64,000 bases of DNA, from the NCBI GenBank assembly GCA_029098225.1, contig JAQXNX010000011.1, positions 124,001-188,000 on the forward strand, written 5' to 3'. Below the pieces are notes generated by a model. The model saw only the letters and a list, made by a program, of their open reading frames with translations, was not told where the DNA came from and made no database searches. The translations under genes were made by a program, and so were the position numbers. Position 1 is the stretch's first letter, and each line of letters starts with the position of its first letter. Shown piece by piece: positions 1 through 8,108 of the stretch. Source of the DNA: Spirochaetales bacterium (GTDB lineage Bacteria > Spirochaetota > Spirochaetia > Treponematales > Treponemataceae).

Positions 1-1
1 T

Positions 2-556
2 GCTGCAAATGAAAAAGTTATTTTCTACCCTGCTCCATGTAATGAATCTGATGAAGCACTTGAAGCCGCAATGGAAAAAGCTGTTTCTGCTGACTATCTT
101 GTAAAATCAGATATTATTACAAAAGGCGCAGTTTTATTCATCTGGGACTTTAACGAAAAAGGAAATCCGACTAACAATTCCTATGAAATTCAATCAAAAT
201 TCCGTACAAAAGGAATTACTCTTGTTGGTAACGGACCTGTAAGCGAAAGTAAATATATTGGAAAACCTCAGACTCTATATCGTGAAACTTATGATATAAT
301 TGGTCCAGATGCTTACGGTTATCTTCTTTACGGAACAATTACTTTTGAACAGCCTGTAACTGCCACTGAAGATAAAACAGCTTATACCTGTATATTAAAG
401 GCAGAAATTGATGCAATTAATATGAAAAACGGTTCAAAGATTTATTCAAAGGTTTTTACTTATAATTCTACAGGCAAAAATTATAATGAATGCGTGAATA
501 ATGGAAAAAGTAATCTCGCTGAACTTGTCGTATCAGATATTATTTATGGATTATAA
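2..556 (+). CDS. Hypothetical protein, 5'-truncated by the window edge
   Basis: The reading frame is open from the first bases of the window, so the true start lies upstream. The ATG at 71 is only an internal methionine. The visible 184 residues end at a TAA 17 bases before thrC. The part seen is a soluble, beta-rich domain with many Thr, Tyr and Gly residues and no membrane segment. Sequences such as YGYLLYGTITFEQP, followed by a late segment ending in NLAELVVSDII, resemble periplasmic lipoproteins of the LpoB/CsgG-like type, but I do not recognise the family firmly. Short spacing to thrC suggests co-transcription, although no functional link to threonine synthesis is evident. Confidence 0.6.
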   Translation, partial: AANEKVIFYPAPCNESDEALEAAMEKAVSADYLVKSDIITKGAVLFIWDFNEKGNPTNNSYEIQSKFRTKGITLVGNGPVSESKYIGKPQTLYRETYDIIGPDAYGYLLYGTITFEQPVTATEDKTAYTCILKAEIDAINMKNGSKIYSKVFTYNSTGKNYNECVNNGKSNLAELVVSDIIYGL

Positions 557-573
557 AAAAAGGACGTGAAAAA

Positions 574-1986
574 ATGATTTACACAGACACAAGAGATAAA
601 AATGTAAAAGTAAATTTTCAGACTGCCGTAATGGGTGGAATGAATCAGGCAACAGGAGGTCTTTATATTCCTGTTGAATTTCCTAAACTTGATCCTTCGT
701 TAATTAATAAAGATCCGGCTCCTTCATTCCGTGATGTTGCTTTTAATATGGCAAAACCATATGTTGATGGAGAAATTCCGGATAACGATCTTGCAGCCTT
801 AATTGCAGACGCTTATCCATTCCAGCCAAAAGTTGTTCCTCTTGATGCAATTTCTTATGCAATGGAACTTTTTCACGGTCCAACCTGTGCATTTAAGGAT
901 TTTGGTGCCCGCTTTATGGCACGAACAATGTCATACTTTAACAGAAACGAAGATACTCCGCTTCATATTTTAGTTGCAACTTCTGGAGATACAGGAAGTG
1001 CTGTAGGAAGTGCTTTCCATGGTGTTCCGGGGCTTGATGTTACAATTTTATATCCGGATGGAAAAATCAGTCCGCTTCAGGAAAAACAGCTTTCTACATT
1101 TACAGGAAACGTTCGCGCTTTAAAGGTTAAAGGAACTTTTGATGATTGTCAGAAGCTTGTAAAAACTGCATTTACTGATACTGATCTTCGCGGAAAACTT
1201 CGACTTTCTTCTGCTAATTCAATTAATATTGCACGTCTTCTTCCACAGAGTTTTTATTATATGTATAGTGCATTAACTGTACGCAACAGAACTCCAATGG
1301 ATAATAAAATGACAAATCCCGCAATCATTATGATTGTTCCTTCCGGCAACTTTGGAAATCTTACATCCGGACTTATTGCCCGTGAAATGGGTGCTCCAAT
1401 TACTGGTTTTGTTGCTGCAACAAATACAAATAAAACTATTCCTGACTGGATTGCAACCGGAGATTATAAGGCTCGTGCTTCTGTAGAAACCTATGCAAAT
1501 GCTATGGACGTTGGTGCACCAAGCAATTATGAAAGAATTCAGGCTATGTATTCACTTGAAGAAGTTAGACATTTGTTCGGCTCTTACTGGCTTGATAATG
1601 AAGGAATTAAATCAGCCATCAAGAGTTGTAACGACAAGACCGGCTATATTATTGATCCACATGGAGCAATCGGCTGGCAGGCTTGGGATGACATTCGCAG
1701 CGGAAAAATGGAAAATCTTGTTGCTGGAAATAAGAATGATTATAACAATCCAGGACTTACACCAAATATTCCAGACTGGGCAAATGAAGTTATAAATAAA
1801 AATGCAGTTGGAATTATATTGGAAACAGCTTCTCCTGCAAAGTTTGGTCAGATTGTAAAAGATTCTATTGGAAAAGAACCTCCAATGCCGGATAGACTTG
1901 AGGCTGTTATGCGTTTACCAGATAACGCTATTCCTATGGAAAATGATTATAATTTATTTAAAGACTGGCTTATTGCAAATCTTTAG
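574..1986 (+). CDS. thrC: Threonine synthase
   Basis: Pyridoxal-phosphate enzyme that converts O-phosphohomoserine and water to L-threonine and phosphate, in the cytoplasm. The protein has 470 residues, the size of the longer threonine synthase class. The PLP lysine is K108 in HGPTCAFKDFGARF. A phosphate-binding loop SGDTGSA lies at about 137-143 and PSGNFGN at about 255. A good Shine-Dalgarno (AAAGGACG) precedes the ATG. It is the last gene before a strong bidirectional terminator at 2003-2065. No other threonine-pathway gene is adjacent. Confidence 0.96.
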   Translation: MIYTDTRDKNVKVNFQTAVMGGMNQATGGLYIPVEFPKLDPSLINKDPAPSFRDVAFNMAKPYVDGEIPDNDLAALIADAYPFQPKVVPLDAISYAMELFHGPTCAFKDFGARFMARTMSYFNRNEDTPLHILVATSGDTGSAVGSAFHGVPGLDVTILYPDGKISPLQEKQLSTFTGNVRALKVKGTFDDCQKLVKTAFTDTDLRGKLRLSSANSINIARLLPQSFYYMYSALTVRNRTPMDNKMTNPAIIMIVPSGNFGNLTSGLIAREMGAPITGFVAATNTNKTIPDWIATGDYKARASVETYANAMDVGAPSNYERIQAMYSLEEVRHLFGSYWLDNEGIKSAIKSCNDKTGYIIDPHGAIGWQAWDDIRSGKMENLVAGNKNDYNNPGLTPNIPDWANEVINKNAVGIILETASPAKFGQIVKDSIGKEPPMPDRLEAVMRLPDNAIPMENDYNLFKDWLIANL

Positions 1987-2002
1987 AAATTCATTTTACA
2001 TT

Positions 2003-2065
2003 AACGAGAAATAAAACAAAAGCGGCAACCTAAGAAACGTTGCCGTTTTTGTTTTATTTCTCGTT
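2003..2065. terminator. Long bidirectional terminator after thrC
   Basis: The arms at 2003-2029 and 2039-2065 form a 27-bp stem with a single G.T wobble around a 9-nt loop. The GC-rich top (GCGGCAAC / GTTGCCG) is flanked by an A-rich left side and a T-rich right side, so it can terminate transcription from both strands. It lies between thrC on the plus strand and the convergent gene ending at 2134. Confidence 0.9.
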
Positions 2066-2133
2066 ATGTACATTTTATTTTCTTGATTTGCAAAAGCTGG
2101 AATTTTATTAACAATCAATTTCCTATTCATTAA

Positions 2134-2691
2134 CTAAAATGTATCATTTAGAATTCTTATATCAAAGCTGATGGGGATTTTTTTATTGTTTTCTTCTTTT
2201 TGGATTTTCCATAATTTATTATTGTCTGTAAAATAAAATTTGTATAATCTATTATTCATTTTATATTCTATGATTTGTGTATTTTTATAATCTTCTGGGA
2301 GTTTGCCTATACGTTGATATAATTCTGCTCTGGTTATACCTAATTTAGTTTTTATTATTCTTTGTTCAAGCATATCGTTTTCGGAATCTTCTGAAATTTC
2401 GTCAAAAAATATTATATTTTTTTCATCTCCATTTACGACTGATAATTGTATAAGGCTTCCATTTGGAGCAATAACTAAACTGTAAAACTTATCATCAGCT
2501 ATTTTATAAAATGGATATCTATAATTATTGGTTGATGGTTCATTTATATCAGGTTCGCCGAATTTTTCAATAATTTCAGTAATTAATGTTCCGGCTTTTA
2601 TATTGATTAAATCTTCTTTATTAATTTCAGCTGCAGATAAATTACAAAATTGGAGTAATAGAAAAATTATTATACAATTGATTTTTTTCAT
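2134..2691 (-). CDS. Secreted hypothetical protein with two BamE/SmpA-like motifs
   Basis: The ATG at 2691 is preferred: it begins MKKINCIIIFLLLQF, a classic signal peptide with a likely cleavage after SAA. An upstream in-frame TTG at 2703 would only add four residues. The mature part contains two similar segments, IKAGTLITEIIEKFGEPD and KLGITRAELYQRIGKLPED. Both fit the 'G-x-x-x-x-E-[LIV]-x-x-x-[LIF]-G-x-P' pattern of BamE/SmpA/OmlA-fold envelope proteins. No lipobox cysteine is at the cleavage site. Probably a periplasmic or outer-membrane-associated protein. The family assignment is inferred from pattern only. The gene is monocistronic between two terminators. Confidence 0.65.
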   Translation of the reverse strand: MKKINCIIIFLLLQFCNLSAAEINKEDLINIKAGTLITEIIEKFGEPDINEPSTNNYRYPFYKIADDKFYSLVIAPNGSLIQLSVVNGDEKNIIFFDEISEDSENDMLEQRIIKTKLGITRAELYQRIGKLPEDYKNTQIIEYKMNNRLYKFYFTDNNKLWKIQKEENNKKIPISFDIRILNDTF

Positions 2692-2750
2692 AGTCTTATT
2701 CAACTTTTGATTTTATTTTAATATGATTTTTTAATTATGTAAAATATAAA

Positions 2751-2789
2751 AAAAACACCACAAAAGCATTTTGACTCTGTGGTGTTTTT
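2751..2789 (-). terminator. Terminator downstream of the XRE-cupin gene
   Basis: The 11-bp perfect stem AAAAACACCAC (2751-2761) / GTGGTGTTTTT (2779-2789) is followed by a T-run when read on the minus strand. It lies 35 bases beyond the stop codon of the XRE-cupin gene and just upstream of the next minus-strand gene, which must therefore have its own promoter. Confidence 0.85.
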
Positions 2790-2823
2790 AGTAAATCTAA
2801 AAAATTGATTTAGATTTTTTCAA

Positions 2824-3399
2824 TTATGCAGGAGTATAAACTACGGCTAATATTTTTGCCTTATTCTCGCCGTGGCTGTGTACATGGTGAGCGACAATCG
2901 ATTCATAATAAATTGAATCGCCCTGCTTGAGCTCGTACTTGTCCTTGCCGTAGATGATTTCTACTTCACCTTCGAGAACATAGATGAACTCTTCGCCTTC
3001 GTGGGTTGAAGTTTTGATTTCTTCTTCTGAAGATGGGAAGATATCAATGATGAAAGGATCCATGTGGCGGCCGGCCTTATTCTGTGCAAGAGTATAGAAA
3101 TCCAGGTCAGAATTAACTGCGTTTCCGCGGTCGCTGAAGCGGGTTACTTCCTTCTTGTCGGCAGCACGGGTTACAACAGGTCCCAGGTTTTCATCATCGT
3201 CCATAAAGGTTCCGAGGCGAACACCAAGAACGCGGGCAATCTTAATAAGAGGTGTGAGGTTTGGAACAAGCGAACCGTCTTCAATGCTCTGAATCTGAGC
3301 GGCAGGAAGATTTGTGCGCTCTGAAACATCTTCGATAGAAAGCTTGCGGTTTTCGCGAACCAGTTTAACTTTTGCACCAATTTTATTTTTTTCACTCAT
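2824..3399 (-). CDS. XRE-family regulator with C-terminal cupin
   Basis: Cytoplasmic one-component regulator. An N-terminal helix-turn-helix (about residues 6-60, including IEDVSERTNLPAAQIQSIE) is joined to a C-terminal cupin_2 sensor barrel (about 115-185, including THEGEEFIYVLEGEVEI and a His-rich VAHHVHSH strand). This is the domain layout of SutR/PuuR-like regulators that sense a small ligand. The ATG at 3399 is chosen because GTGAGG lies 8 bases upstream as a Shine-Dalgarno; that same GTG is the longer alternative start at 3411. The gene follows korC after a repeat-bearing gap, so it may regulate 2-oxoacid metabolism. That is inference. Confidence 0.88.
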   Translation of the reverse strand: MSEKNKIGAKVKLVRENRKLSIEDVSERTNLPAAQIQSIEDGSLVPNLTPLIKIARVLGVRLGTFMDDDENLGPVVTRAADKKEVTRFSDRGNAVNSDLDFYTLAQNKAGRHMDPFIIDIFPSSEEEIKTSTHEGEEFIYVLEGEVEIIYGKDKYELKQGDSIYYESIVAHHVHSHGENKAKILAVVYTPA

Positions 3400-3430
3400 T
3401 TTAAACCTCACAAATTAAACAAATATTTTT

Positions 3431-3520
3431 TTAACAAAGATATAAAAGATATTAAAGATATCAAAAGATAAATTTTTTATTAATCTTTAAAATTCTTTTC
3501 ATCTTTTATATCTTTGTTAT
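3431..3520. repeat. AT-rich inverted repeat built of AAAGATAT-type units
   Basis: Perfect 18-bp arms at 3433-3450 (AACAAAGATATAAAAGAT) and 3501-3518 face each other. The left arm continues as degenerate units of about 9-10 bases (aaagatat, aaaagatatt, aaagatatc, aaaagataa). The same units occur at 4111-4153 and, inverted, at 4541-4622 on either side of the GxxExxY gene. The right arm is followed by a T-run on the plus strand. Confidence 0.8.
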
Positions 3521-3531
3521 TTTTTTTAAAT

Positions 3532-4083
3532 TTATTTTATATCGTAATCCTTATTATAAGCAGCTTCGATTGTTGCAATATTTATCGGATTGAACTTCTT
3601 GTTACGGGCAGAGATTGCTTCATCAAGAGCGTACTCAAAAGGCTTAACTCCGCTTATCATGCCAGGGCAAACCTTTGCAAGACATCCGAGTACAACCATG
3701 TTTGCACCGCGGGCATTGTTAGTCTCTGCTGCCATATCATTTGCTGGTAAAGCAAGAGTACGAATATCCTTGCGGCTTGGTTCAATATCAATCAAAGAAG
3801 AATTGTAAATCAAAAGTCCGCCCGGCTTAAGCCACTTTTCAAACTTAGTCATAGAAGGCTTGTTGAGAGCAACTACTACATCCGGCTTTTCGATAACCGG
3901 TGAAGCAACTTCTTCATCACTTACGATTACAGAACAGTTAGCAGTACCACCGCGCATCTCAGCACCGTATGAAGGAATGTGAGAAACGTATTTGTCTTCG
4001 CTCATTCCGGCAAGTGTAAGGATTTTTCCGGCAAGGATAACACCCTGACCACCAAATCCAGCAAAAATAATTTCTGTTGTCAT
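3532..4083 (-). CDS. korC: 2-oxoacid:ferredoxin oxidoreductase, gamma subunit
   Basis: The gamma subunit of the CoA- and ferredoxin-dependent 2-oxoacid oxidoreductase oxidatively decarboxylates 2-oxoacids to acyl-CoA together with the alpha/beta subunits. The 183 residues start with the family signature GFGGQGV (9-15). They include the conserved stretch YGAEMRGGTANCSVIVS. The start at 4083 has GGAG at a normal distance. It belongs with korD, korA and korB upstream but is separated from korB by a GxxExxY gene with repeat-bearing flanks. Substrate (2-oxoglutarate versus branched-chain 2-oxoacids, 'VorB type') cannot be decided from sequence. Confidence 0.9.
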   Translation of the reverse strand: MTTEIIFAGFGGQGVILAGKILTLAGMSEDKYVSHIPSYGAEMRGGTANCSVIVSDEEVASPVIEKPDVVVALNKPSMTKFEKWLKPGGLLIYNSSLIDIEPSRKDIRTLALPANDMAAETNNARGANMVVLGCLAKVCPGMISGVKPFEYALDEAISARNKKFNPINIATIEAAYNKDYDIK

Positions 4084-4110
4084 ATATCACTCCAAAAAGG
4101 TATAAACAAA

Positions 4111-4153
4111 TTTAACAAAGATATAAAAGATGAAAAAGATATTAAGGATAATT
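4111..4153 (+). repeat. AAAGATAT-unit repeat, left flank of GxxExxY gene
   Basis: It carries the same TTAACAAAGATATAAAAGAT core as the repeat at 3431-3450, then degenerate units and an ATTTTTTATT tail. Together with the inverted copy at 4541-4622 it brackets the GxxExxY gene. It reads into the 3' end of that gene. Confidence 0.75.
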
Positions 4154-4155
4154 TT

Positions 4156-4527
4156 TTATTTTGAATTTCCGAATAATCTTTTTATTTCTATCTTTTGCTT
4201 TCCAAAATTTATAAGCAGTCCAGTATCAAGCTTTGCTGCTTTTAGATAATTGATAACTTGAGCTGAAAATTCAGGGGCAAGTTCCTTTGCTGTTTTCAAC
4301 TCAACTATTACAGAATCCTCAATGAATAAGTCAGCATAATAATCACCTACTTTTTCATTTTCGTAATAAACAGGAAGATTATACTGTTGCTTTACTTTCA
4401 AACCAGATTTATTCAATTCAATAAAAAGTGCATTTTCATAAACCTTTTCAAGAAATCCAGCACCTAAAGTATTTGCAACCTTATATGCTGCTCCTATTAT
4501 TTTCTCTGTAATTTCATTATCCGTCAA
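4156..4527 (-). CDS. GxxExxY protein (PD-(D/E)XK nuclease-like)
   Basis: A 123-residue protein with the family-defining motif near residue 23, GAGFLEKVYENAL. It is followed by a nuclease-like core, GDYYADLFIEDSVIVELKTAKEL, where D, E and K fit the PD-(D/E)XK pattern. The function of this family is unknown. The start is a TTG at 4527 (MTDNEIT, matching usual family starts) with AGGAGA about 13 bases upstream. The gene lies between korB and korC in the same orientation and is bracketed by inverted AAAGATAT-unit repeats, which suggests insertion of a repeat-linked cassette into an older operon. It would still be transcribed with the operon. Confidence 0.88.
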   Translation of the reverse strand: MTDNEITEKIIGAAYKVANTLGAGFLEKVYENALFIELNKSGLKVKQQYNLPVYYENEKVGDYYADLFIEDSVIVELKTAKELAPEFSAQVINYLKAAKLDTGLLINFGKQKIEIKRLFGNSK

Positions 4528-4540
4528 AAATCTGTTTATC

Positions 4541-4622
4541 TCCTTCTATCTTTTTAATCTTTAATATCTTTTGTATCTTTGTTAATCCTTATCTTGTATA
4601 TCCTAAATATCTTTGTATCCTG
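4541..4622 (-). repeat. AAAGATAT-unit repeat, right flank of GxxExxY gene
   Basis: Read on the minus strand it carries TAACAAAGATACAAAAGATA and further AAAGAT units. It is thus the inverted counterpart of 4111-4153 and 3431-3480. It lies between the korB stop and the GxxExxY start. Confidence 0.72.
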
Positions 4623-4628
4623 TTCCTA

Positions 4629-5417
4629 TTATTTACTAACAACTCCGGCTTTTGGTGTAGCGGCTTCCGGTGTAACTCCGCCTGGAACGTCGCGGAAAAC
4701 TCCCAGAGGATAATAAGGCTCCATCTGATCCTTTACCCAGTCAGCGGCAACAGTTGGAGCAACACCCCAGTTTGTAGGACACATAGAAAGAACTTCTACA
4801 AAGCTGTAGCCCTTTCCTTCCTTCTGATATGTCAAAGCCTTTTTGATGGCTGCCTTAGTTTTATTGATGTGAGGAACATCATAAACGGCACAGCGTTCAA
4901 TATACTTTGGTTCAACAAGAGTATTTAAAAGTTCGCAGGCACGAATCGGGTATCCAACTTCATCAGCATTACGTCCGAAAGGAGTTGTCTTTGTAACCTG
5001 ACCAACAAGAGAAGTCGGAGCCATCTGACCACCAGTCATTCCGTAAATTGCATTGTTGATAAAGATTACAGTGATGTTCTCACCGCGGTTTGCTGCGTGA
5101 ACAGTTTCACCGGTTCCGATAGCAAGCAGGTCACCATCACCCTGATAGCTGATAACAAGCTTATCCGGGTGAACACGCTTCATACCAGTTGCAACTGCAG
5201 GAGCACGACCATGAGCGGCCTCGCAGGAATCAACATTAATATAGTTATAGGCATAAACTGCACAACCAACAGGAGCAACAAGAAGTACATCCTGCTGAAT
5301 ATTCATTTCATCAATAACCTGTGCAATCAACTTGTGAACGATTCCATGACCACAGCCACCACAGTAGTGTGTAGGAACATCATTCATTGATTTTGGAAAT
5401 TCATATTTCTTACTCAT
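4629..5417 (-). CDS. korB: 2-oxoacid:ferredoxin oxidoreductase, beta (TPP) subunit
   Basis: The thiamine-pyrophosphate-binding subunit of the 2-oxoacid:ferredoxin oxidoreductase. The TPP/Mg2+ motif is GDGD at 93-96, completed by NNAIYGMTGGQ at 121-131. The cofactor-end cysteines CGGCGHG lie at 19-25. Its 262 residues are typical for the family. The start codon at 5417 overlaps the end of korA by 8 bases, indicating translational coupling. The C-terminal Ala/Pro/Thr-rich tail (about 245-262) is a short linker-like extension. Confidence 0.93.
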   Translation of the reverse strand: MSKKYEFPKSMNDVPTHYCGGCGHGIVHKLIAQVIDEMNIQQDVLLVAPVGCAVYAYNYINVDSCEAAHGRAPAVATGMKRVHPDKLVISYQGDGDLLAIGTGETVHAANRGENITVIFINNAIYGMTGGQMAPTSLVGQVTKTTPFGRNADEVGYPIRACELLNTLVEPKYIERCAVYDVPHINKTKAAIKKALTYQKEGKGYSFVEVLSMCPTNWGVAPTVAADWVKDQMEPYYPLGVFRDVPGGVTPEAATPKAGVVSK

Positions 5418-6468
5418 AGCTCTTTACCTTCTCAATAACAGCATCAACTGAAGGAATGATTCCACCAGGCTCGCCATAGAAATCAACATCCTTAACGCTA
5501 CGTCCGCAGTTAAGCTTAACGTCCTGAACCATCTGACCCATAGACATTTCTACAGTCAAAATCTTTTTTGCATTCTTGCAGGCAGCTTCAAGCTCTTTTG
5601 CTGGGAATGGCCAGAGAGTGATTGGACGGAAAAGACCAGCCTTAATACCCTGCTCACGAAGCATCTTTACAGCCTTCTTGCAGACACGGGCACAAGTTCC
5701 GTAACCTGTAAGAATGTAATCAGCATCGTCACACATAAAGGTTTCAGACATTGTCTCATTGTCCTGAATCTTCTGATAGTTTTCAAAAAGTGCCTTTGTG
5801 TGAGCGTTGAGCTCGCCGTCAATTCCAGAAAGCTTCAAAGACATAATCTTGTTCTGCTTGCGGTCCGGAGTTTTTCCTGTAAGAGCCCAAGGCTTTGTAG
5901 GGAATTCTTTTACAAAGTCAGGAAGAACACAAGGCTCAGACATCTGTCCAAGATAACCGTCACCAAGAATCATACACATAACGCGGTACTTGTCTGCAAT
6001 TTCAAAAGCCTTGAGAGTACAGTCAGCCATTTCCTGAACAGTACCTGGAGCAATAACTACCACATGGTAGTCACCGTTTCCACCACCGCGGGTTGCCTGA
6101 AAGTAGTCACCCTGAGCACCGGAAATGTTTCCAAGTCCAGGACCACCACGCATCATGTTTACAACAACGGCTGGAAGCTGAGCTCCGGAGATATAAGAAA
6201 TTCCTTCCTGTTTCAAAGAGATTCCAGGAGAAGAAGATGAAGTCATACAGCGGGAACCTGCAGCGGAAGCACCCATAACCATGTTAATGGCGGCTAACTC
6301 AGATTCAGCCTGAAGGAAGGTTCCCCCTACTTCTGGAAGACGTTTTGCCATATAAGCCGGAATTTCATTCTGCGGTGTGATTGGATATGCAAAGTAGAAA
6401 CGACAGCCGGCACGAACCGCAGCCTCGGCAATTGCTTCGTTTCCTTTCATCAAAACTTTTTCTGCCAT
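5410..6468 (-). CDS. korA: 2-oxoacid:ferredoxin oxidoreductase, alpha subunit
   Basis: The alpha subunit, with pyrimidine-binding and transketolase C-terminal-like regions. It starts MAEKVLMKGNEAIAEAAV and has the conserved FAYPITPQNE near residue 30. A glycine-rich GGPGLGNISGAQGDY segment lies near 110. Its length of 352 residues is that of proteins annotated KorA or VorB. The start overlaps the korD stop by one base (TAATG). It works with korB, korC and the ferredoxin subunit to reduce ferredoxin, which the Rnf complex in this window could then oxidise. Confidence 0.92.
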   Translation of the reverse strand: MAEKVLMKGNEAIAEAAVRAGCRFYFAYPITPQNEIPAYMAKRLPEVGGTFLQAESELAAINMVMGASAAGSRCMTSSSSPGISLKQEGISYISGAQLPAVVVNMMRGGPGLGNISGAQGDYFQATRGGGNGDYHVVVIAPGTVQEMADCTLKAFEIADKYRVMCMILGDGYLGQMSEPCVLPDFVKEFPTKPWALTGKTPDRKQNKIMSLKLSGIDGELNAHTKALFENYQKIQDNETMSETFMCDDADYILTGYGTCARVCKKAVKMLREQGIKAGLFRPITLWPFPAKELEAACKNAKKILTVEMSMGQMVQDVKLNCGRSVKDVDFYGEPGGIIPSVDAVIEKVKSYE

Positions 6469-6680
6469 TATTCAGCCTCAATTTCAATTACGCAGTCCGG
6501 GCACATAGTTGCACACATACTGCAGGCAATACAGCTTGCCTCATCAATACAAACAGGGAAAGAAACTCCCTGACCATTGGTTTCTTTAGACATTTCAAGA
6601 ATCTTCTTAGGGCAAACGCGGATACAAAGTCCACACCCCTTACAGCGTTCCTTGTTGATTAAAGGTCGTCCTTTAGCCAT
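6468..6680 (-). CDS. korD: 2-oxoacid:ferredoxin oxidoreductase, ferredoxin (delta) subunit
   Basis: A 70-residue two-cluster ferredoxin subunit with two 4Fe-4S motifs, CKGCGLCIRVCPKK and CIACSMCATMCPD. The longer frame to 6725 is rejected: the ATG at 6680 has a strong AGGTGAGG Shine-Dalgarno, and the extra residues (MVGGLWDGG...) look non-coding. It is the first gene of the korDABC operon. A candidate promoter lies at 6753-6781. Confidence 0.92.
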   Translation of the reverse strand: MAKGRPLINKERCKGCGLCIRVCPKKILEMSKETNGQGVSFPVCIDEASCIACSMCATMCPDCVIEIEAE

Positions 6681-6752
6681 ATACCTCACCTTTGAACAGC
6701 CGCCGTCCCAAAGTCCGCCGACCATACTCTTATAATAATGATATATGATGAT

Positions 6753-6781
6753 ATAATATAGAAAAGTGCCGCTTTATACAA
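6753..6781 (-). promoter_or_regulatory. Candidate sigma-70 promoter for korDABC
   Basis: On the minus strand TTGTAT (6776-6781) and TATTAT (6753-6758) are separated by exactly 17 bases, about 73 bases upstream of the korD start. The -10 matches 5 of 6 and the -35 matches 4 of 6 consensus bases. Confidence 0.5.
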
Positions 6782-6850
6782 TACAGTTTTACTAAAAAAA
6801 TGAAATATTATTAAAGTTTTGCAGTGGAAGTAAAATTCGATTATTTATGA

Positions 6851-6937
6851 GGGGGAAGTCTCCCCCTGGCTCCAACCGCCTTACGGCGTTTTCCGCCACC
6901 CTCTCTGCGAGGGACACCCCCGCAACGCCCCCGGGAA
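6851..6937. repeat. GC-rich island of three consecutive small hairpins
   Basis: This is an abrupt GC-rich block in AT-rich surroundings just after the Fic stop codon. Hairpins are GGGGGA/TCCCCC (6851-6866), CGCC/GGCG (6877-6888) and CCCTC/GAGGG (6899-6913). It is unlike any neighbouring sequence, has no coding potential, and looks like a copy of a dispersed intergenic repeat. Only one copy is in this window, so the repeat status is inference. Confidence 0.5.
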
Positions 6938-6938
6938 A

Positions 6939-8030
6939 TTAATGTGCACTAATTATTATCCAATGCCCATTTTTATCAGCACCAATTCTTTCTATGATTT
7001 TCATACCCTGCAGCTTCTTCATATTTTCATTTATACTCTTCCGAGTAATGCCAACAATATCGGCTAATTCTTCTTGAGTTGCAAAAGGATTCTTCTTTAT
7101 TTCTTCAAGAATTTTTGTCTGATTTGCAGTGAATTTTACAGTAACGTTTACAGTAACCTTTGGAGTAACCTCATTTTCTATCTTTTCATTGTACTTTATA
7201 TGACAATAACGGTTCTTAAGCTCGTTTGATTCACCAAGAAGCATATTACGAAAGAACTTTTCAAGATACTCTGTATTCATGTAAATGCCTTTATTCATGT
7301 TTGTATAATTTGCACGAACAAGAGCATTACGGAAATACCAGCTGTTCTTTTCAAAAGGTTCATTGTTTACTTCAAAGCCAAGAGAATTCAAGTATTTTAT
7401 TGTAAAAACGGCTGTGGTTCTGGTATTTCCTTCCCCAAAAGGATGAATCTGCCAGATGTTTGCAATAAAACGAGTGAGATGTTTTATTGTCTCTTCTTTT
7501 GAAAGTTTTGAATAGTCAAAATTCTTTTCTGTTTCAAAATCGTAATTAAGTGTTTCCCTAATTAAGTCAGCATTGGCATACAAAACTGTATCACCATTTA
7601 GAACCCATTCTTTTTTTATGATATTATAGTCACGAAATTTTCCAGCTTTTACCTTATAAAAAACACCCTTAAAAAGGCGTTCATGAATCGAAAGCAATTG
7701 ATTGAAAGTAAAGCTAAATGATTTTTCAGAAAGCAATTCTGTAATTCTTGCTGAAACTTTATCTGCTTCTTCCTTTTCATCATCATCTTCGGTACGAGAT
7801 ATTTTGGATTCGTAATAGGAGTCTATAAGTTTTTTTACTTCTTCAATAGAAATTTCGCCTTCAATATTTCTTCTTGCAGTTTCATACAAATAAGGTGAAG
7901 GCGTAAGTCCGTCAACCTGCTGTAAGCCTGTAGCGATTGACCAGGCAATACTTTTTTCTTTTTTATCAGGTTCGCCTTCGCGAATGTAGGATTCAAAATC
8001 TATTTCAAAAGGATTTTTTTCTTTGCTCAC
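6939..8030 (-). CDS. Fic family protein with C-terminal winged helix
   Basis: A 363-residue Fic-domain protein, a class that usually transfers AMP or other nucleotide parts onto hydroxyl side chains. The active loop is HPFGEGNTRT with catalytic His196. The final Gly-x-Gly of the classic HPFxxGNGR is GNTR here, a variant seen in many Fic proteins. The N-terminal region (ARRNIEGEISIEEV, about 53-66) resembles a fused inhibitory helix. Residues about 300-360 form a winged helix-turn-helix (ATQEELADIVGITRKSI), so it may also bind DNA. The start is a GTG at 8030 preceded by GGAGAGG. It stands alone. A role in toxin-antitoxin or self-regulated AMPylation is possible. Confidence 0.88.
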   Translation of the reverse strand: MSKEKNPFEIDFESYIREGEPDKKEKSIAWSIATGLQQVDGLTPSPYLYETARRNIEGEISIEEVKKLIDSYYESKISRTEDDDEKEEADKVSARITELLSEKSFSFTFNQLLSIHERLFKGVFYKVKAGKFRDYNIIKKEWVLNGDTVLYANADLIRETLNYDFETEKNFDYSKLSKEETIKHLTRFIANIWQIHPFGEGNTRTTAVFTIKYLNSLGFEVNNEPFEKNSWYFRNALVRANYTNMNKGIYMNTEYLEKFFRNMLLGESNELKNRYCHIKYNEKIENEVTPKVTVNVTVKFTANQTKILEEIKKNPFATQEELADIVGITRKSINENMKKLQGMKIIERIGADKNGHWIIISAH

Positions 8031-8108
8031 ATTCCTCTCCTACAAATTAATCACGAGTTTCAATTTTTTATTTATTATATCATATTGTTGATTTTTTAGT
8101 TAGCTTTT

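Noticed and set aside
1493..1795. 100-codon plus-strand frame inside thrC
   Set aside because: It is a frame-shifted reading of a well-conserved enzyme; the composition is unlike a real protein.
3501..3530. Right arm of the 3431-3520 repeat as a terminator of korC
   Set aside because: Its T-run follows the stem only on the plus strand, where no gene ends; on the minus strand there is an A-run, so it does not fit korC termination.
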